A stretch of 64,000 bases of DNA from Tepidimonas alkaliphilus (GCF_007556595.1 NZ_VJNB01000010.1:30920-94919), one strand, 5' to 3'. Numbered from the stretch's first letter, positions 1-9,995 are shown. Notes: generated from the letters alone by a model not told the origin. Made by a program: numbers and translations.

Positions 1-1121
1 TCCACCCCGGCTACGGCTTTCTGTCGGAAAACGCCGACTTCGCCGAGCGGGTGGAAAAGAGCGGCTTTGTCTTCATCGGCCCCACGCCCGAGTCGATTCG
101 GCTGATGGGCGATAAAGTTTCGGCCAAGCAGGCCATGCAGCGCGCCGGCGTGCCGACCGTGCCGGGCTCCGACGGGGCGCTGCCGGACGATCCGGCCGAA
201 ATCAAGCGCATCGCGCGCGCGATCGGCTATCCGGTCATCATCAAGGCCGCTGGCGGCGGCGGCGGGCGCGGCATGCGCGTCGTGCACACCGAGGCGGCGC
301 TGCTGCACGCGGTGCAGACCACCAAAAGCGAAGCGGCGGCGGCGTTCAACAACCCCGAGGTGTATATGGAGAAATTTCTCCAAAACCCTCGGCACATCGA
401 GATCCAGGTGCTGGCCGACCAGCATCGCAACGCCGTCCATCTGTTCGAGCGCGACTGCTCGATGCAGCGCCGCCATCAAAAAATCATCGAAGAAGCCCCA
501 GCGCCGGGCATCCCGCGCCGCCTGATCGATCGCATCGCCGAGCGCTGCGCCGCCGCCTGCAAAAAGATCGGCTACCGCGGCGCAGGCACCTTTGAATTTC
601 TTTACGAAAACGGCGAGTTCTATTTCATCGAGATGAACACGCGCGTGCAGGTGGAGCATCCGGTCACCGAGATGATCACTGGCGTGGACATCGTGCGCCA
701 GCAGATTCTGATCGCCGCCGGCGAAAAACTGCCGTTCACACAGCGCCAGCTGCAGCTGCGCGGCCACGCGATCGAGTGCCGCCTCAACGCCGAAGATCCT
801 TACAAATTTACGCCGTCGCCGGGTCGCATCACCGCCTGGCACGCCCCGGGTGGCCCTGGCGTGCGCGTGGACTCGCACATCTACACGGGGTATTGCGTGC
901 CGCCCAACTACGATTCGATGATCGGCAAGATCATTGCGCATGGCGACACGCGCGAGCAGGCGCTGGCGCGCATGCGCGGGGCGCTGGCGGAGGTGGTCAT
1001 CGAGGGCATCAAGACCAACGTGCCGCTGCACCGCGAGTTGATGGTGGATGCCAACTTCGTGGCCGGCGGCCCCAACATCCACTACTTGGAAAGCTGGTTG
1101 GCCCAACGTGAGCGCGGCTGA
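1..1121 (+). CDS. accC: Biotin carboxylase subunit of acetyl-CoA (or related acyl-CoA) carboxylase, 5' truncated by the window
   Basis: The frame is open from base 3; 372 residues are visible and roughly the first 75-80 of a protein of about 450 residues are missing. It catalyses ATP-dependent carboxylation of the biotin carrier protein, the first step of malonyl-CoA formation. The ATP-grasp glycine-rich loop ([14 protein letters not shown]) lies at about 242-285. The active-site segment [14 protein letters not shown] lies at about 631-672, and the carboxylase C-terminal domain follows. The stop overlaps the prmA start by 14 bases; accB-accC-prmA is a common betaproteobacterial order. A paralogous propionyl- or methylcrotonyl-CoA carboxylase subunit cannot be fully excluded because the N-terminus is absent, but the length and the prmA neighbour favour accC. 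Confidence 0.93.
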   Translation, partial: HPGYGFLSENADFAERVEKSGFVFIGPTPESIRLMGDKVSAKQAMQRAGVPTVPGSDGALPDDPAEIKRIARAIGYPVIIKAAGGGGGRGMRVVHTEAALLHAVQTTKSEAAAAFNNPEVYMEKFLQNPRHIEIQVLADQHRNAVHLFERDCSMQRRHQKIIEEAPAPGIPRRLIDRIAERCAAACKKIGYRGAGTFEFLYENGEFYFIEMNTRVQVEHPVTEMITGVDIVRQQILIAAGEKLPFTQRQLQLRGHAIECRLNAEDPYKFTPSPGRITAWHAPGGPGVRVDSHIYTGYCVPPNYDSMIGKIIAHGDTREQALARMRGALAEVVIEGIKTNVPLHRELMVDANFVAGGPNIHYLESWLAQRERG

Positions 1122-2043
1122 ATCCGGACCGAACGACGGCGCGGCGCGCTGGCACGAGTTGGTGCTGCGCGTGCCCGAGGCGCACGTCGAGGACGTCTGC
1201 GACGCGCTGGAGGCGCTGCAGGCGCTCAGCATCAGCGTCGAGGATGCCGATGCGGACACGCCGCAGGAGCAAGCCTTGTATGGCGAGCCGGGTTTGCCGC
1301 CGCCGGCGGCGGGCTGGCAGCGCTCGCGCGTGACGGCGCTGTTCGACACCGAGACGCAGGCGCGCGAAGCCGCGGCGCTGCTGCAGCCCCAGGACTTCTT
1401 CGCCGACTGCGAGGTCGTTGAGGTGCGTCCAGTGCAGGAGGTTGATTGGGTGCGGCTGACGCAATCGCAGTTTGAGCCGGTGCCGGTCACCGAGGACTTC
1501 TGGATCGTGCCGAGCTGGCATGAACCGCCGGCGCAGGCGCGCACGGTGCTGCGGCTGGATCCGGGGCTGGCGTTTGGCACCGGCACGCACCCGACCACGC
1601 GCATGTGCCTGCGCTGGATCGCCACGCGCGGCGCGGTGGCGGCTCAGCGCGTGCTCGATTACGGCTGCGGCTCCGGCATCCTGGCGATGGCGGCGGCGCG
1701 CTTCCGTGCCGCCGAGGTCGACGCGGTGGACATCGACCCGGCGGCGGTGCAGGCCACGCGCGCCAACGCTGCGGCCAACGGCGTGGCGCTGCGCGCCGGC
1801 CCGCCGGAGCTGGCGCAGGGCGCCTACGGCGTCGTGCTGGCCAACATCCTGGCCACGCCGCTGAAGGTGCTGGCGCCGCTGCTGTGCGGCCATGTCGCGC
1901 CCGGTGGTCATCTGGTGCTGGCCGGCATCCTCGCGCGCCAGGCCGACGAGCTGCGCGCCGCCTACGCGCCGTGGCTCGCGCTGGAGGTGGGCGATGAGGA
2001 GGAGGGTTGGGTGCTGATGAGCGCCCGGCGCCCTACCGCCTGA
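1108..2043 (+). CDS. prmA: Ribosomal protein L11 methyltransferase PrmA
   Basis: A 311-residue SAM-dependent methyltransferase that modifies ribosomal protein L11 in the cytoplasm. The GTG at 1108 is chosen because it gives the expected N-terminus (MSAAESG..WHELVL) and couples the gene to accC; the ATG at 1048 would add 20 residues encoded inside accC. The N-terminal substrate-recognition domain is followed by [12 protein letters not shown] near residue 156. SAM motif I (VLDYGCGSG) is near residue 181, and the catalytic LANILATPL segment near residue 243. All are typical PrmA landmarks. No promoter is evident between accC and this gene, so they are probably cotranscribed. Confidence 0.95.
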   Translation: MSAAESGPNDGAARWHELVLRVPEAHVEDVCDALEALQALSISVEDADADTPQEQALYGEPGLPPPAAGWQRSRVTALFDTETQAREAAALLQPQDFFADCEVVEVRPVQEVDWVRLTQSQFEPVPVTEDFWIVPSWHEPPAQARTVLRLDPGLAFGTGTHPTTRMCLRWIATRGAVAAQRVLDYGCGSGILAMAAARFRAAEVDAVDIDPAAVQATRANAAANGVALRAGPPELAQGAYGVVLANILATPLKVLAPLLCGHVAPGGHLVLAGILARQADELRAAYAPWLALEVGDEEEGWVLMSARRPTA

Positions 2044-2064
2044 CCGTTCTCCCTGGGCCGCGGC

Positions 2065-2070
2065 CATAAT
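2065..2070 (+). promoter_or_regulatory. -10-like hexamer immediately upstream of the DUF3426 gene
   Basis: CATAAT ends 7 bases before the ATG at 2078 and no Shine-Dalgarno sequence is present. The hexamer contains the alternative ATG at 2069, which argues for the later start. A weak -35-like CTGACC lies about 19 bases upstream. This is one example of the recurring leaderless-type layout in this window. Confidence 0.4.
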
Positions 2071-2077
2071 GGCGGGC

Positions 2078-3061
2078 ATGCGCTTCATCACCCGCTGTCC
2101 GTCATGCGGCACGTGGTTTCGTGTCGTGGCCGATCAGCTCAAGATCGCCGACGGCTGGGTGCGTTGCGGGCGCTGCCACCACGTCTTCGATGCGTCCGTC
2201 CAGCTGCGGCCCGAAAGCGAAGGCGCGCTGGCAAGCGCAACCCTCGCCAGCTCGGTGTTGGCGTCCGGCTCGCACCGCCCCAATCCCCCGATTGAACCGG
2301 CGGAGCAACCGTCCACGCCAGCGCCGCCGACCGATTCATCCACCTTGCCTGGGGTCGGCAGCGAGCAAGACGACCCCGCGGCTGCGCAAACCCCCGAGGC
2401 GGTATCGTCCACGCCTGCGCCGGCCTGCGATGGGGGCAGCGCGGCAATCGAACAAGATCCATCGGCTGTGACCGCAGCGGGTGAGGCTGCTCCCAACGCC
2501 TTGCATGGGCTGCCGCGCGGCGCCGCCGCGGCGCAGGAGTCAGAGCCAACTTTCGTGCGCTCGGCACGGCGACGGGCGCGCTGGCGGCATCCGGCGGTGC
2601 GGGCGCTGTTGGCGTTGCTGGCGCTGGGGTTGTCTGCGCTGCTGGCGGCTCAGGTGGCTTGGCTGGCCCGCGAGCCGCTGCTGGCGCGCTGGCCAGCTTG
2701 GCAGCCGCTGCTGGCGGCGGCGTGCGCGCGGCTGGGGTGCGAGCTGGGGCCCCGACCCGCGGCGCACCGCGTGGTGGTCGAAGGCTCGGCGCTGTTGCGG
2801 CGCGCCCCGGATCGCTACAGTTTTCAATTGGTGCTGCGCAATCCCACCTCCACCGACATCGCCGCGCCGGCGTTGGAGCTGACCTTGCTGGATGAGCAGC
2901 AGCAACCGATGGTTCGTCGCGTATGGCTGCCGGCCGAATGGCCGCAACCCTTGGCCGTGCTGGCGGCGGGGCAGGAATGGCCGCTGCTGTTGGAGCTGGC
3001 GTTTGATCACCCGCAGGCTGGCCGCATGAGCGGCTACCAAGTGGTGCTGTTTGACCCTTGA
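2078..3061 (+). CDS. DUF3426 membrane protein with MJ0042-type zinc ribbon
   Basis: A 327-residue protein of unknown biochemical role. Residues 7-38 form an MJ0042-like zinc ribbon with two CxxC pairs (CPSCG and CGRC). A long, low-complexity Pro/Ala/Ser linker follows. One transmembrane helix lies at about residues 176-198 (ALLALLALGLSALLAAQ). A C-terminal DUF3426 beta-rich domain ends in YQVVLFDP. The layout implies a cytosolic zinc ribbon, a single membrane pass and a periplasmic domain. The family is conserved beside prmA in Burkholderiales, but I know of no assigned function. The start at 2078 is preferred over 2069, which lies inside a -10-like hexamer. The stop overlaps a possible TTG start of the next gene. 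Confidence 0.85.
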   Translation: MRFITRCPSCGTWFRVVADQLKIADGWVRCGRCHHVFDASVQLRPESEGALASATLASSVLASGSHRPNPPIEPAEQPSTPAPPTDSSTLPGVGSEQDDPAAAQTPEAVSSTPAPACDGGSAAIEQDPSAVTAAGEAAPNALHGLPRGAAAAQESEPTFVRSARRRARWRHPAVRALLALLALGLSALLAAQVAWLAREPLLARWPAWQPLLAAACARLGCELGPRPAAHRVVVEGSALLRRAPDRYSFQLVLRNPTSTDIAAPALELTLLDEQQQPMVRRVWLPAEWPQPLAVLAAGQEWPLLLELAFDHPQAGRMSGYQVVLFDP

Positions 3062-3072
3062 ACCAAGCCATC

Positions 3073-3975
3073 ATGACCATTCTCGTTTGCGGTTCCCTGG
3101 CCTTCGACACCATCATGGACTTCGAGGGCCGTTTCGCCGACCACATCCTGCCGGATCAGCTGCACATCCTCAACGTCGCCTTCCTTGTGCCAGCCCTGCG
3201 GCGCGAGTTTGGCGGCTGCGCCGGCAACATCGCCTACGGCCTGCGTCAGCTTGGCGCCGCGGTGCGTCCAGTGGCCACGTTGGGGGCGGACGGCCAAGAC
3301 TACCTGCAGCGGCTGCGTGCGCTAGGGGTGGACGTCTCGGCCGTGCGTGTGCTGCCGCAGCACTACACCGCGCAGGCGATGATCATGACCGACCGCGACA
3401 ACAACCAGATCACCGCCTTTCACCCCGGCGCGATGGCGCTGGCGCACACCAACCCAATCACCGACACCGCCGGGGTGCGGCTGGCGATCCTGTCGCCGGA
3501 CGGTAAACAGGCCACCTGGGAGCACGCGCATCAGCTGCATGCCGCAGGCGTGCCGTTTGTGTTCGACCCTGGCCAGGGCCTGCCGCTGTTCGACGGTGAG
3601 GAGTTGCGCCGCTTGCTGGAGCTGGCCGACTGGGCGGCGCTGAACGACTATGAGGCGCGGCTGCTGTGCGACCGCACCGGGCTGACCCTGGCGGCGCTGT
3701 CGCAGCGGTTGCGCGCCTTAGTCGTAACGCTGGGCGAGCACGGCTGCGAAGTCTGGCAAGGGGGACAGCGCACCGTGGTGCCCGGCGAGCGCGCCTCAGC
3801 GGTGGTCGATCCCACCGGCTGCGGCGACGCCTTTCGCGCCGCGTTGCTGCACGGTCTGGCCAACGGTTGGGATATTGTGGAGGCCGCACGGCTCGGCAAC
3901 CGCCTTGGCGCGATCAAAGTCGCCAGCCGTGGCGGGCAAAATTGGTGTCTGTCTGCGCGCTCAGCTGCCAACTAG
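3073..3975 (+). CDS. PfkB-family carbohydrate or nucleoside kinase
   Basis: A 300-residue ribokinase-fold kinase that transfers ATP phosphate to a sugar or nucleoside. The N-terminal substrate region GGCAGNIAYGLRQLG is near residue 46. PfkB signature 2 (DPTGCGDAFRAAL) is near residue 245, and its GCGD aspartate is the expected catalytic base. Close homologues in Burkholderiales are usually annotated as carbohydrate kinase or adenosine kinase; the substrate cannot be read from sequence alone. The ATG at 3073 is chosen because it begins directly with the first beta strand (MTILVCGSLAFD). A TTG at 3058 would overlap the previous stop. The 12-base gap to the DUF3426 stop suggests cotranscription. 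Confidence 0.87.
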   Translation: MTILVCGSLAFDTIMDFEGRFADHILPDQLHILNVAFLVPALRREFGGCAGNIAYGLRQLGAAVRPVATLGADGQDYLQRLRALGVDVSAVRVLPQHYTAQAMIMTDRDNNQITAFHPGAMALAHTNPITDTAGVRLAILSPDGKQATWEHAHQLHAAGVPFVFDPGQGLPLFDGEELRRLLELADWAALNDYEARLLCDRTGLTLAALSQRLRALVVTLGEHGCEVWQGGQRTVVPGERASAVVDPTGCGDAFRAALLHGLANGWDIVEAARLGNRLGAIKVASRGGQNWCLSARSAAN

Positions 3976-4042
3976 GCGAGCGCCGCGGCGCGCCAAGCGC
4001 GGGGCGACGCGGCGGCGGCTGCCACCCACACCGCTGTGCCGA

Positions 4043-4855
4043 TCAGGGCCGCGCCCCGGTCGGGAAGGGCCACGCAGCTTGACTGGACAGCTTGGTGCGC
4101 GCAGCCGGCTCGGCGGGCTGGCTTGGCTTGGCGCGAGCACGCGCTGGGCTGCGACCCCTCGATGCAGCAGGGGGCGCCGACGCAGCGGTGGTTGAGGTCT
4201 TGGGCTCAGCGGTTTTCTGGGCGGGTAAGGAATGGGCGTCTTGGCGGGAAGCATCCTCGCGCTGAGCCGATTCGGTCTTCTTCGCCTTGTCCTTGGCCGG
4301 CTTTTGGGCTTTGGCTTTTTTCTCGGTTTTGACGGCGGGGGTGGCTGCCTCCAGGTCGGCTTCCTTTTGTTTGGATTTTTTCTTCTTTTTCTTTTTCTCG
4401 CTGGATGCCTCGGCCACCGTTTCCAGCAAGACTTCGTTCTTGTCCTTGGCTTTTTTCTTTTTGGATGCCTTCACCCCCTCGGGGGCGGCCTTGGCGGGCT
4501 CGGTGGCGGCCGGGGCTGGCTGAGCCGCTTGGATCTCTTTGGTTTTCTTGGCCTTGACGGGGCTGTCAGCCGCTGGCGCGGCGCGGCTTGCGGAGGCCGT
4601 CGGTTGCGCCGCAGGCGAAGAGACGGGTTTGCGGCGACGCGACGATCCTGGGGTTACGCCGGCTGGATCGATGGACGCGGCGGAAGCAGGCGGTGTGTCA
4701 AGCGGCTGCGCGGCAGCGGCGGAGGTGGCCCGACGCGTGCGGGTCGCTTGAGCGGCGCGGGCTTGAGCCTGTTCGGGCGCGGCGGTGGCGGGGGCTTTTT
4801 TGCTTTTGGGCGCCTGCGGCTGCGCCGCCGCGACGGCTTTTTTTGAGGTGGCCAT
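4043..4855 (-). CDS. Histone H1-like Ala/Lys/Pro-rich DNA-binding protein
   Basis: A 270-residue, highly basic, low-complexity protein dominated by Ala, Lys, Pro and Ser. It begins MATSKKAVAAAQ and carries lysine runs, the longest of eight residues, in its middle third. This composition is that of bacterial histone H1-like or AlgP-like nucleoid proteins, which bind DNA without sequence specificity. No globular domain is visible. The ATG at 4855 is preceded by AGGAGA at a good distance; a TTG codon lies just upstream. It follows nrdB by 81 bases on the same strand and may be read through from the nrd promoter. Alternative: a simple low-complexity protein with no nucleoid role. The family call rests on composition and neighbourhood. 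Confidence 0.7.
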   Translation of the reverse strand: MATSKKAVAAAQPQAPKSKKAPATAAPEQAQARAAQATRTRRATSAAAAQPLDTPPASAASIDPAGVTPGSSRRRKPVSSPAAQPTASASRAAPAADSPVKAKKTKEIQAAQPAPAATEPAKAAPEGVKASKKKKAKDKNEVLLETVAEASSEKKKKKKKSKQKEADLEAATPAVKTEKKAKAQKPAKDKAKKTESAQREDASRQDAHSLPAQKTAEPKTSTTAASAPPAASRGRSPARARAKPSQPAEPAARTKLSSQAAWPFPTGARP

Positions 4856-4936
4856 CAAGGTCTCCTGTCGGTCGGGTGGTTGAAAGACGGGTTCAATCCC
4901 GAGAACGCCAGACCGAGCAGCCGCCGCGCGGGCGCG

Positions 4937-6190
4937 TCAATCCCACGACAGCGTGCCGCCCGACTGGTATTCGATGACGCGGGTTTCAAAAAAGTTGCGT
5001 TCTTTTTTCAGGTCAATCATCTCGCTCATCCACGGAAACGGGTTGTCTTCGTTCGGGAAGAGCGGCTCTAGCCCGATTTGCGTGGCGCGGCGGTTGGCGA
5101 TGTAGCGCAGGTAGCCCTTGAACATGCTGGCGTTCAAGCCCAGCACGCCGCGCGGCATGGTGTCCTCGGCGTAGCGGTATTCGAGTTCGACGGCGGTCAG
5201 GAACAGCTCCTTGATCTCTTGCCGGAACTCCGGCGTCCATAGGTGCGGATTTTCCAGCTTGAGCTGGTTGATCATGTCGATGCCGAAATTGCAGTGCATC
5301 GACTCGTCGCGCAGGATGTATTGATACTGCTCCGCCGCGCCGGTCATTTTGTTTTGCCGCCCCAGCGCCAGGATCTGCGTGAAGCCGACGTAGAAGAACA
5401 GTCCCTCCATCAGGCAGGCGAAGACGATCAGCGATTTCAGCAGCTTTTGGTCGTTTTCCGGCGTGCCGGTCTTGAACGCCGGGTCCATGATCGCGTCGAT
5501 AAACGGAATCAAGAATTCATCTTTGTCGCGGATCGACGGGATTTCGTGGTAGGCGTTGAAAATTTCGCCTTCATCCAGCCCGAGCGACTCGACGATGTAT
5601 TGGTAGGCGTGGGTGTGAATGGCCTCCTCGAACGCCTGGCGCAGCAGGAACTGGCGGCATTCCGGCGCGGTGATGTGGCGGTAGGTGCCCAACACAATGT
5701 TGTTGGCCGCCAGGCTGTCTGCGGTGACAAAGAAACCCAGGTTGCGCTTGACGATGCGGCGCTCGTCCTCGGTCAGGCCGTTGGGGTCTTTCCACAGCGC
5801 GATGTCGCGCGACATGTTGATCTCCTGCGGCATCCAGTGGTTGGCGCAGGAGGCCAGGTATTTTTCCCAGGCCCACTTGTATTTAAATGGCACCAGCTGG
5901 TTGACATCGGTCTGGCCGTTGATGATGCGCTTGTCGGCGACGTTGACGCGACGGTAGCTCGCCGCTTGCGCGCGCGTGGCCTGCGTGGGGCCGCTGACGA
6001 TCGGGGCGACGGGCGCTGCCGTCTCGGTGGCGCGGGGGGGCTGCGGCGGGACGTGGCCGAAGCCTCTGCTGGAGGGCAGCACAGGTTGCAACCCAAGCGC
6101 GCCCACCCCCGGGTAGGGCTGGCCGCCGCCCATCGAGGCGCGGGCCGGGGAGGGCGTGACGGTGGGGGTATCGTCGTCCCAGCTCAGCAT
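4937..6190 (-). CDS. nrdB: Ribonucleoside-diphosphate reductase, class Ia small subunit NrdB
   Basis: A 417-residue R2 protein that houses the di-iron centre and tyrosyl radical for NrdA. The first 80 or so residues are a Pro/Ala-rich extension. The ferritin-like core then carries E189, H192 and Y196 in the E-x2-H-x3-Y arrangement of the E. coli radical site. It is followed by the DESMHCNFG metal-ligand helix. The C-terminal tail [11 protein letters not shown] is the kind of peptide that docks on NrdA. The start at 6190 has GGAGTG upstream. It lies 113 bases downstream of nrdA on the same strand, and NrdR boxes upstream of nrdA probably control both genes. Confidence 0.97.
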   Translation of the reverse strand: MLSWDDDTPTVTPSPARASMGGGQPYPGVGALGLQPVLPSSRGFGHVPPQPPRATETAAPVAPIVSGPTQATRAQAASYRRVNVADKRIINGQTDVNQLVPFKYKWAWEKYLASCANHWMPQEINMSRDIALWKDPNGLTEDERRIVKRNLGFFVTADSLAANNIVLGTYRHITAPECRQFLLRQAFEEAIHTHAYQYIVESLGLDEGEIFNAYHEIPSIRDKDEFLIPFIDAIMDPAFKTGTPENDQKLLKSLIVFACLMEGLFFYVGFTQILALGRQNKMTGAAEQYQYILRDESMHCNFGIDMINQLKLENPHLWTPEFRQEIKELFLTAVELEYRYAEDTMPRGVLGLNASMFKGYLRYIANRRATQIGLEPLFPNEDNPFPWMSEMIDLKKERNFFETRVIEYQSGGTLSWD

Positions 6191-6303
6191 GATGCACTCC
6201 AATCGTGATGGATTATTCGAGGATGTCGATGGCTTGACAAGAGCAGGGCGGGCGGCCCCTGCCGTGGCAGGGCGCCTTTCCGCCCAGATTGCGGCGCGCG
6301 GCG

Positions 6304-9174
6304 TTACTGACAGGCTTCGCAGCCGGGGTCGTCCAGGGCGCAGAACTTGATGTCGGTGGCCGGCTCGGCCATCGCCACGGCCGGCGTGCCCACTCCAGCG
6401 GCGGGCACGGCGTTGAGCGCGCCGCTGCGCACGGTGGCTTTCTCGGCGTGGGTGGCGCCGGTGGTGCGCAGGTAGTAAGTGGTCTTCAGGCCGCGGATCC
6501 AGGCCAGCTTGTAGGTTTCGTCCAGCTTCTTGCCGGAGGCGCCGGCCATGTAGATGTTGAGGCTTTGCGCCTGGTCGATCCACTTCTGGCGCCGCGCGGC
6601 GGCTTCCACCAGCCACACCGGCTCGATCTCGAAGGCGGTGCGGTAGAGCTCCTTGAGCTCGCGCGGCACGCGGTCGATCGGCCACAGCGAGCCGTCGAAG
6701 TGCTTCAGATCCATGATCATCACCTCGTCCCACAGGCCCAGGCGCTTGAGGTCCCGCACCAGGTAGTGGTTGATGACGGTGAACTCGCCGGAGAGGTTGG
6801 ACTTGACCGACAGGTTGCCGAAGCACGGCTCGATCGAGGCATCGACCCCGACGATGTTGGAGATGGTGGCGGTGGGCGCAATCGCCACGCAGTTGGAATT
6901 GCGCATGCCGTCGCGCTGGATCTTGGCGCGCAGCGCGTCCCAGTCCAGCGTGCGCGAGCGATCCACCTCCAGGTAGCCGCCGCGCTCCTGCGCCAGCAGG
7001 TCCAGCGTATCCGGCGGCAGGATGCCGCGATCCCACAGCGAGCCTTTGAAGGTGGAGTAGCGGCCGCGCTCCACCGCCAGGTCGCTGCTGGCCCAGTAGG
7101 CGTAGTAGCACACCGCCTCCATCGAGCGGTCGGCGAACTCCACCGCCTCCGGTGAGGCGTAGGGGATGCGCATTTCATATAGCGCATCCTGAAAGCCCAT
7201 GATGCCCAGCCCCACCGGACGGTGGCGCAGGTTGGAGGTGCGCGCTTTGTTGACCGCGTAGTAGTTGATGTCGATCACGTTGTCGAGCATGCGCATGGCC
7301 ACCGTGATGGTGCGCTTGAGCTTGTCGTGATCGAGTTCCTTGCCATTGGGGCCGTCTTTGAGGTGCTGCACCAGGTTGATCGAGCCGAGGTTGCAGACCG
7401 CGATCTCGGTGTCGCTGGTGTTGAGCGTGATTTCGGTGCACAGGTTGGAGGAGTGCACGACGCCGACGTGCTGCTGCGGGCTGCGGATGTTGCACGGATC
7501 CTTGAAGGTGATCCACGGGTGCCCGGTCTCGAACAGCATGGTCAGCATCTTGCGCCAGAGGTCGACGGCGCGCACCTTCTTGCACGGCTGAATTTCGCCG
7601 CGCGCGGCCTTCTCCTCGTAGGCGACGTAAGCCTCCTCAAACGCCTTGCCGACCTTGTCGTGCAGATCCGGCACGCTGGACGGCGAAAACAGCGTCCAGT
7701 CGCCGTTTTCCATCACGCGCTTCATGAACAGGTCCGGGATCCAGTTGGCGGTGTTCATGTCGTGCGTGCGGCGGCGGTCGTCGCCGGTGTTCTTGCGCAG
7801 CTCCAGGAACTCCTCGATGTCGAGGTGCCAGGTCTCCAGGTAGCAGCACACCGCGCCCTTTCTCTTGCCGCCCTGGTTGACGGCGACCGCCGTGTCGTTG
7901 ACGACCTTCAGGAACGGCACCACGCCCTGGCTTTCGCCGTTGGTGCCCTTGATGTGGCTGCCCAGCGCGCGCACGCGCGTCCAGTCGTTGCCGAGCCCCC
8001 CGGCAAACTTGGACAGCAGGGCGTTTTCTTTGATGGCGTCGTAGATGCCTTCCAGGTCGTCCGGCACGGTGGTGAGGTAGCAGCTCGACAGCTGCGAGCG
8101 CAGCGTGCCGCTGTTGAACAGCGTGGGAGTGCTGCTCATGAAGTCGAAGCTGGAGAGCACCTCGTAGAACTCGATGGCGCGCGCCTCGCGGTCGATTTCA
8201 TTGAGGGCCAGACCCATCGCCACGCGCATAAAAAACGCCTGCGGCAGCTCGATGCGGCGCTTGCGCACGTGCAGGAAGTAGCGGTCGTAGAGCGTTTGCA
8301 GGCCCAGATAGCCGAACTTGAGGTCGCGCTCAGGCTTGAGCGCCGCGCCCAGGCGGGCCAGGTCAAAGGTGAGCAGCTCGGGGTTGAGCAGCTCGGCTTC
8401 CACCCCTTTCTTGATGAAGGCGGGAAAGTATTCCGCGTAGCGCTCGCGCATCTGGGCGTGGGTGGTCTCTTCGCCCAGCACCTCTTTGTAGATGGTGTGC
8501 AGCAGCAGCCGCGCGGTGACGTAGCTGTAATCCGGGTCGGTCTCGATTTTGGTGCGCGCGGCCAGGATCGCGGCCTTGTGCACTTCCTCCATCGGTACGC
8601 CGTCGTAGAGGTTGCGCAGCGTCTCGGCCACGATCGGCTCGGCCTGCACGTCGCCTTGCAGCCCCTCGACCGCGGAGTGGATCAGCGCCTTGAGCTTGTC
8701 GAGGTCGAGCGGACGGCGCTCGCCGCCATCGAGGACATGGATGACCGGCTGCGCCGGGGCGGCTGGCGCTTCGCCGCGCGCGGCGCGCTCCTGGGCGCGG
8801 CGCTCGCGATACAGCACGTAGGCGCGCGCGACCTCGTGGTGGCCGTCGCGCATCAGCGCCAGTTCGACCTGGTCCTGCACGTCCTCGATGTGGAAGGTGC
8901 CCCCTGCGGGACGCGAGCGCGTCAGCGCGCGCACCACCGTCTGCGTCAGGCGCTCCACCGTCTCGCGCACGCTGGCGCTGGCCGCGCCTTGCGGCCCGTG
9001 CACGGCCAAAAACGCCTTGGTCATGGCGATGGCGATCTTGGCCGGCTCAAACGGCACCACGGCGCCGTTGCGGCGGATGATCTGGTAGTTCGGCAGCGTC
9101 GTGCTGCTGGTGGCGCGCGGCGCCTCGGCGCCGGTGCTGGAGACGGTGGCGGCAGGGGAGAGGGTGGTCTGCAT
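6304..9174 (-). CDS. nrdA: Ribonucleoside-diphosphate reductase, class Ia large subunit NrdA, with two ATP-cones
   Basis: A 956-residue catalytic R1 subunit that reduces ribonucleoside diphosphates to deoxy forms. Two N-terminal ATP-cone regulatory domains are visible, the first at about residues 30-120 and the second at about 145-235. The catalytic barrel shows the cysteine in [10 protein letters not shown] and the NLCTEITLN and [10 protein letters not shown] segments. The paired radical-transfer tyrosines lie in [10 protein letters not shown]. The C-terminus ends DPGCEACQ, the shuttle CxxC. It is longer than E. coli NrdA (about 761) because of the duplicated cone and linker, as in Pseudomonas-type enzymes. 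The ATG at 9174 follows GAGG; a GTG 12 bases upstream is less likely. Control is by the NrdR boxes upstream. Confidence 0.97.
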   Translation of the reverse strand: MQTTLSPAATVSSTGAEAPRATSSTTLPNYQIIRRNGAVVPFEPAKIAIAMTKAFLAVHGPQGAASASVRETVERLTQTVVRALTRSRPAGGTFHIEDVQDQVELALMRDGHHEVARAYVLYRERRAQERAARGEAPAAPAQPVIHVLDGGERRPLDLDKLKALIHSAVEGLQGDVQAEPIVAETLRNLYDGVPMEEVHKAAILAARTKIETDPDYSYVTARLLLHTIYKEVLGEETTHAQMRERYAEYFPAFIKKGVEAELLNPELLTFDLARLGAALKPERDLKFGYLGLQTLYDRYFLHVRKRRIELPQAFFMRVAMGLALNEIDREARAIEFYEVLSSFDFMSSTPTLFNSGTLRSQLSSCYLTTVPDDLEGIYDAIKENALLSKFAGGLGNDWTRVRALGSHIKGTNGESQGVVPFLKVVNDTAVAVNQGGKRKGAVCCYLETWHLDIEEFLELRKNTGDDRRRTHDMNTANWIPDLFMKRVMENGDWTLFSPSSVPDLHDKVGKAFEEAYVAYEEKAARGEIQPCKKVRAVDLWRKMLTMLFETGHPWITFKDPCNIRSPQQHVGVVHSSNLCTEITLNTSDTEIAVCNLGSINLVQHLKDGPNGKELDHDKLKRTITVAMRMLDNVIDINYYAVNKARTSNLRHRPVGLGIMGFQDALYEMRIPYASPEAVEFADRSMEAVCYYAYWASSDLAVERGRYSTFKGSLWDRGILPPDTLDLLAQERGGYLEVDRSRTLDWDALRAKIQRDGMRNSNCVAIAPTATISNIVGVDASIEPCFGNLSVKSNLSGEFTVINHYLVRDLKRLGLWDEVMIMDLKHFDGSLWPIDRVPRELKELYRTAFEIEPVWLVEAAARRQKWIDQAQSLNIYMAGASGKKLDETYKLAWIRGLKTTYYLRTTGATHAEKATVRSGALNAVPAAGVGTPAVAMAEPATDIKFCALDDPGCEACQ

Positions 9175-9220
9175 GGTTCCTCGCACGGGTCGTCGTGGGA
9201 CGTCGGGGCGATGCCGTCAG

Positions 9221-9236
9221 ACACTAGATCTAGTGT
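9221..9236. promoter_or_regulatory. NrdR box (nrdA-proximal)
   Basis: ACACTAGATCTAGTGT is a perfect 16-base palindrome matching the NrdR consensus (acaCWATATWGtgt type), and the symmetry extends to 24 bases (9217-9240). It lies in the 5' untranslated region 47 bases before the nrdA start. It is 32 bases, about three helical turns, from a second box, the usual paired arrangement for the NrdR repressor. Confidence 0.88.
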
Positions 9237-9252
9237 CTGAGGCACCGCCGAA

Positions 9253-9268
9253 ACACTAGCGGTAGTGT
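9253..9268. promoter_or_regulatory. NrdR box (promoter-proximal), overlapping the nrdA -10
   Basis: ACACTAGCGGTAGTGT is an inverted repeat with the same ACACTA/TAGTGT arms as the other box, centred 32 bases from it. On the minus strand a TACACT -10-like hexamer (9264-9269) overlaps its outer arm, so bound NrdR would occlude the nrdA promoter. Confidence 0.85.
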
Positions 9269-9369
9269 AGCGGCTGTGCGCGACGCCGCGCGCGGCGGGA
9301 TCCATCGAAAATTTCAACCGTGGCCGGCGCGGCCGATATCTGCGGGAGAACCCGCGGGCGTTCGCCGGC

Positions 9370-9993
9370 TCAGGCGCCGGGCACGGGGGGCTGGCCGCAG
9401 GCGTTCGGGCGGGCCGGCGCGTCGCTGGCGAACCACGCCGCCGGCCAGCCGGTCAGGCGGATCAACCGCGCCCAGTCGAAGCCAGGGCCGGGGTCACGTT
9501 TGCGCCCGGGGGCGACGTGCTCGTGCCCGGCCACCGCGCGCAGCGCCGGCAGGCGCTCGCGCAGCGCCGCCAGCAGTGCGGCCAGCGCCGCGTACTGAGC
9601 GTCGGTGAAGGCGTCCCCCTCCAGCCCCTCCAGCTCGATGCCGACCGAGAAGTCGTTGCAGTTGTCGTGCCCCTGCCACGACGAGCGGCCAGCGTGCCAG
9701 GCGCGGCGGTTCAGCGCGACGAACTGCACGCACTCGCCGTCGCGGCGGATCAGAAAGTGGGCCGAGACTTCCAGCCCGCGGATGCTCTCAAAATAGGGGT
9801 GCGCGTCCCAGTCCAGCGTGTTGGTGAACAGCCGCTCGATCCACGGGCCGCCGTACTCGCCCGGCGGCAGGCTGATGCTGTGCAGCACCACGAGCCATGG
9901 CTGCACGCCCGGCGGGCGCGGGCCGTGGTTGGGCGACGGCACGCGGCGCGCGCCAGGCAGCCAGCCGTCGTCGGGGTCGGGCAGCGCGGCCAT
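9370..9993 (-). CDS. ampD: 1,6-anhydro-N-acetylmuramyl-L-alanine amidase AmpD
   Basis: A 207-residue cytoplasmic zinc amidase that cleaves the peptide from anhydromuropeptides during cell-wall recycling. Amidase_2 landmarks are present: the first zinc His in VVLHSISLPPGEYGG and the substrate loop AWHAGRSSW. The catalytic Glu lies in FSVGIELEG. The distal His/Asp ligand pair lies in AGHEHVAPGRKRDPGPGFDW. There is no signal peptide, which separates it from periplasmic AmiD. The ATG at 9993 begins 2 bases after the gspF stop, so it sits at the end of the gsp transcription unit. The short C-terminal tail is Pro/Ala-rich. Confidence 0.95.
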   Translation of the reverse strand: MAALPDPDDGWLPGARRVPSPNHGPRPPGVQPWLVVLHSISLPPGEYGGPWIERLFTNTLDWDAHPYFESIRGLEVSAHFLIRRDGECVQFVALNRRAWHAGRSSWQGHDNCNDFSVGIELEGLEGDAFTDAQYAALAALLAALRERLPALRAVAGHEHVAPGRKRDPGPGFDWARLIRLTGWPAAWFASDAPARPNACGQPPVPGA

Positions 9994-9995
9994 GG

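Noticed and set aside
4888..4901. A tRNA T-arm-like sequence, CGGGTTCAATCCCG, between nrdB and the histone-like gene
   Set aside because: Only this short hairpin is present; the standard five-pair T-stem does not form around TTCAATC and no acceptor, D or anticodon arm is found nearby. It is a chance small hairpin.
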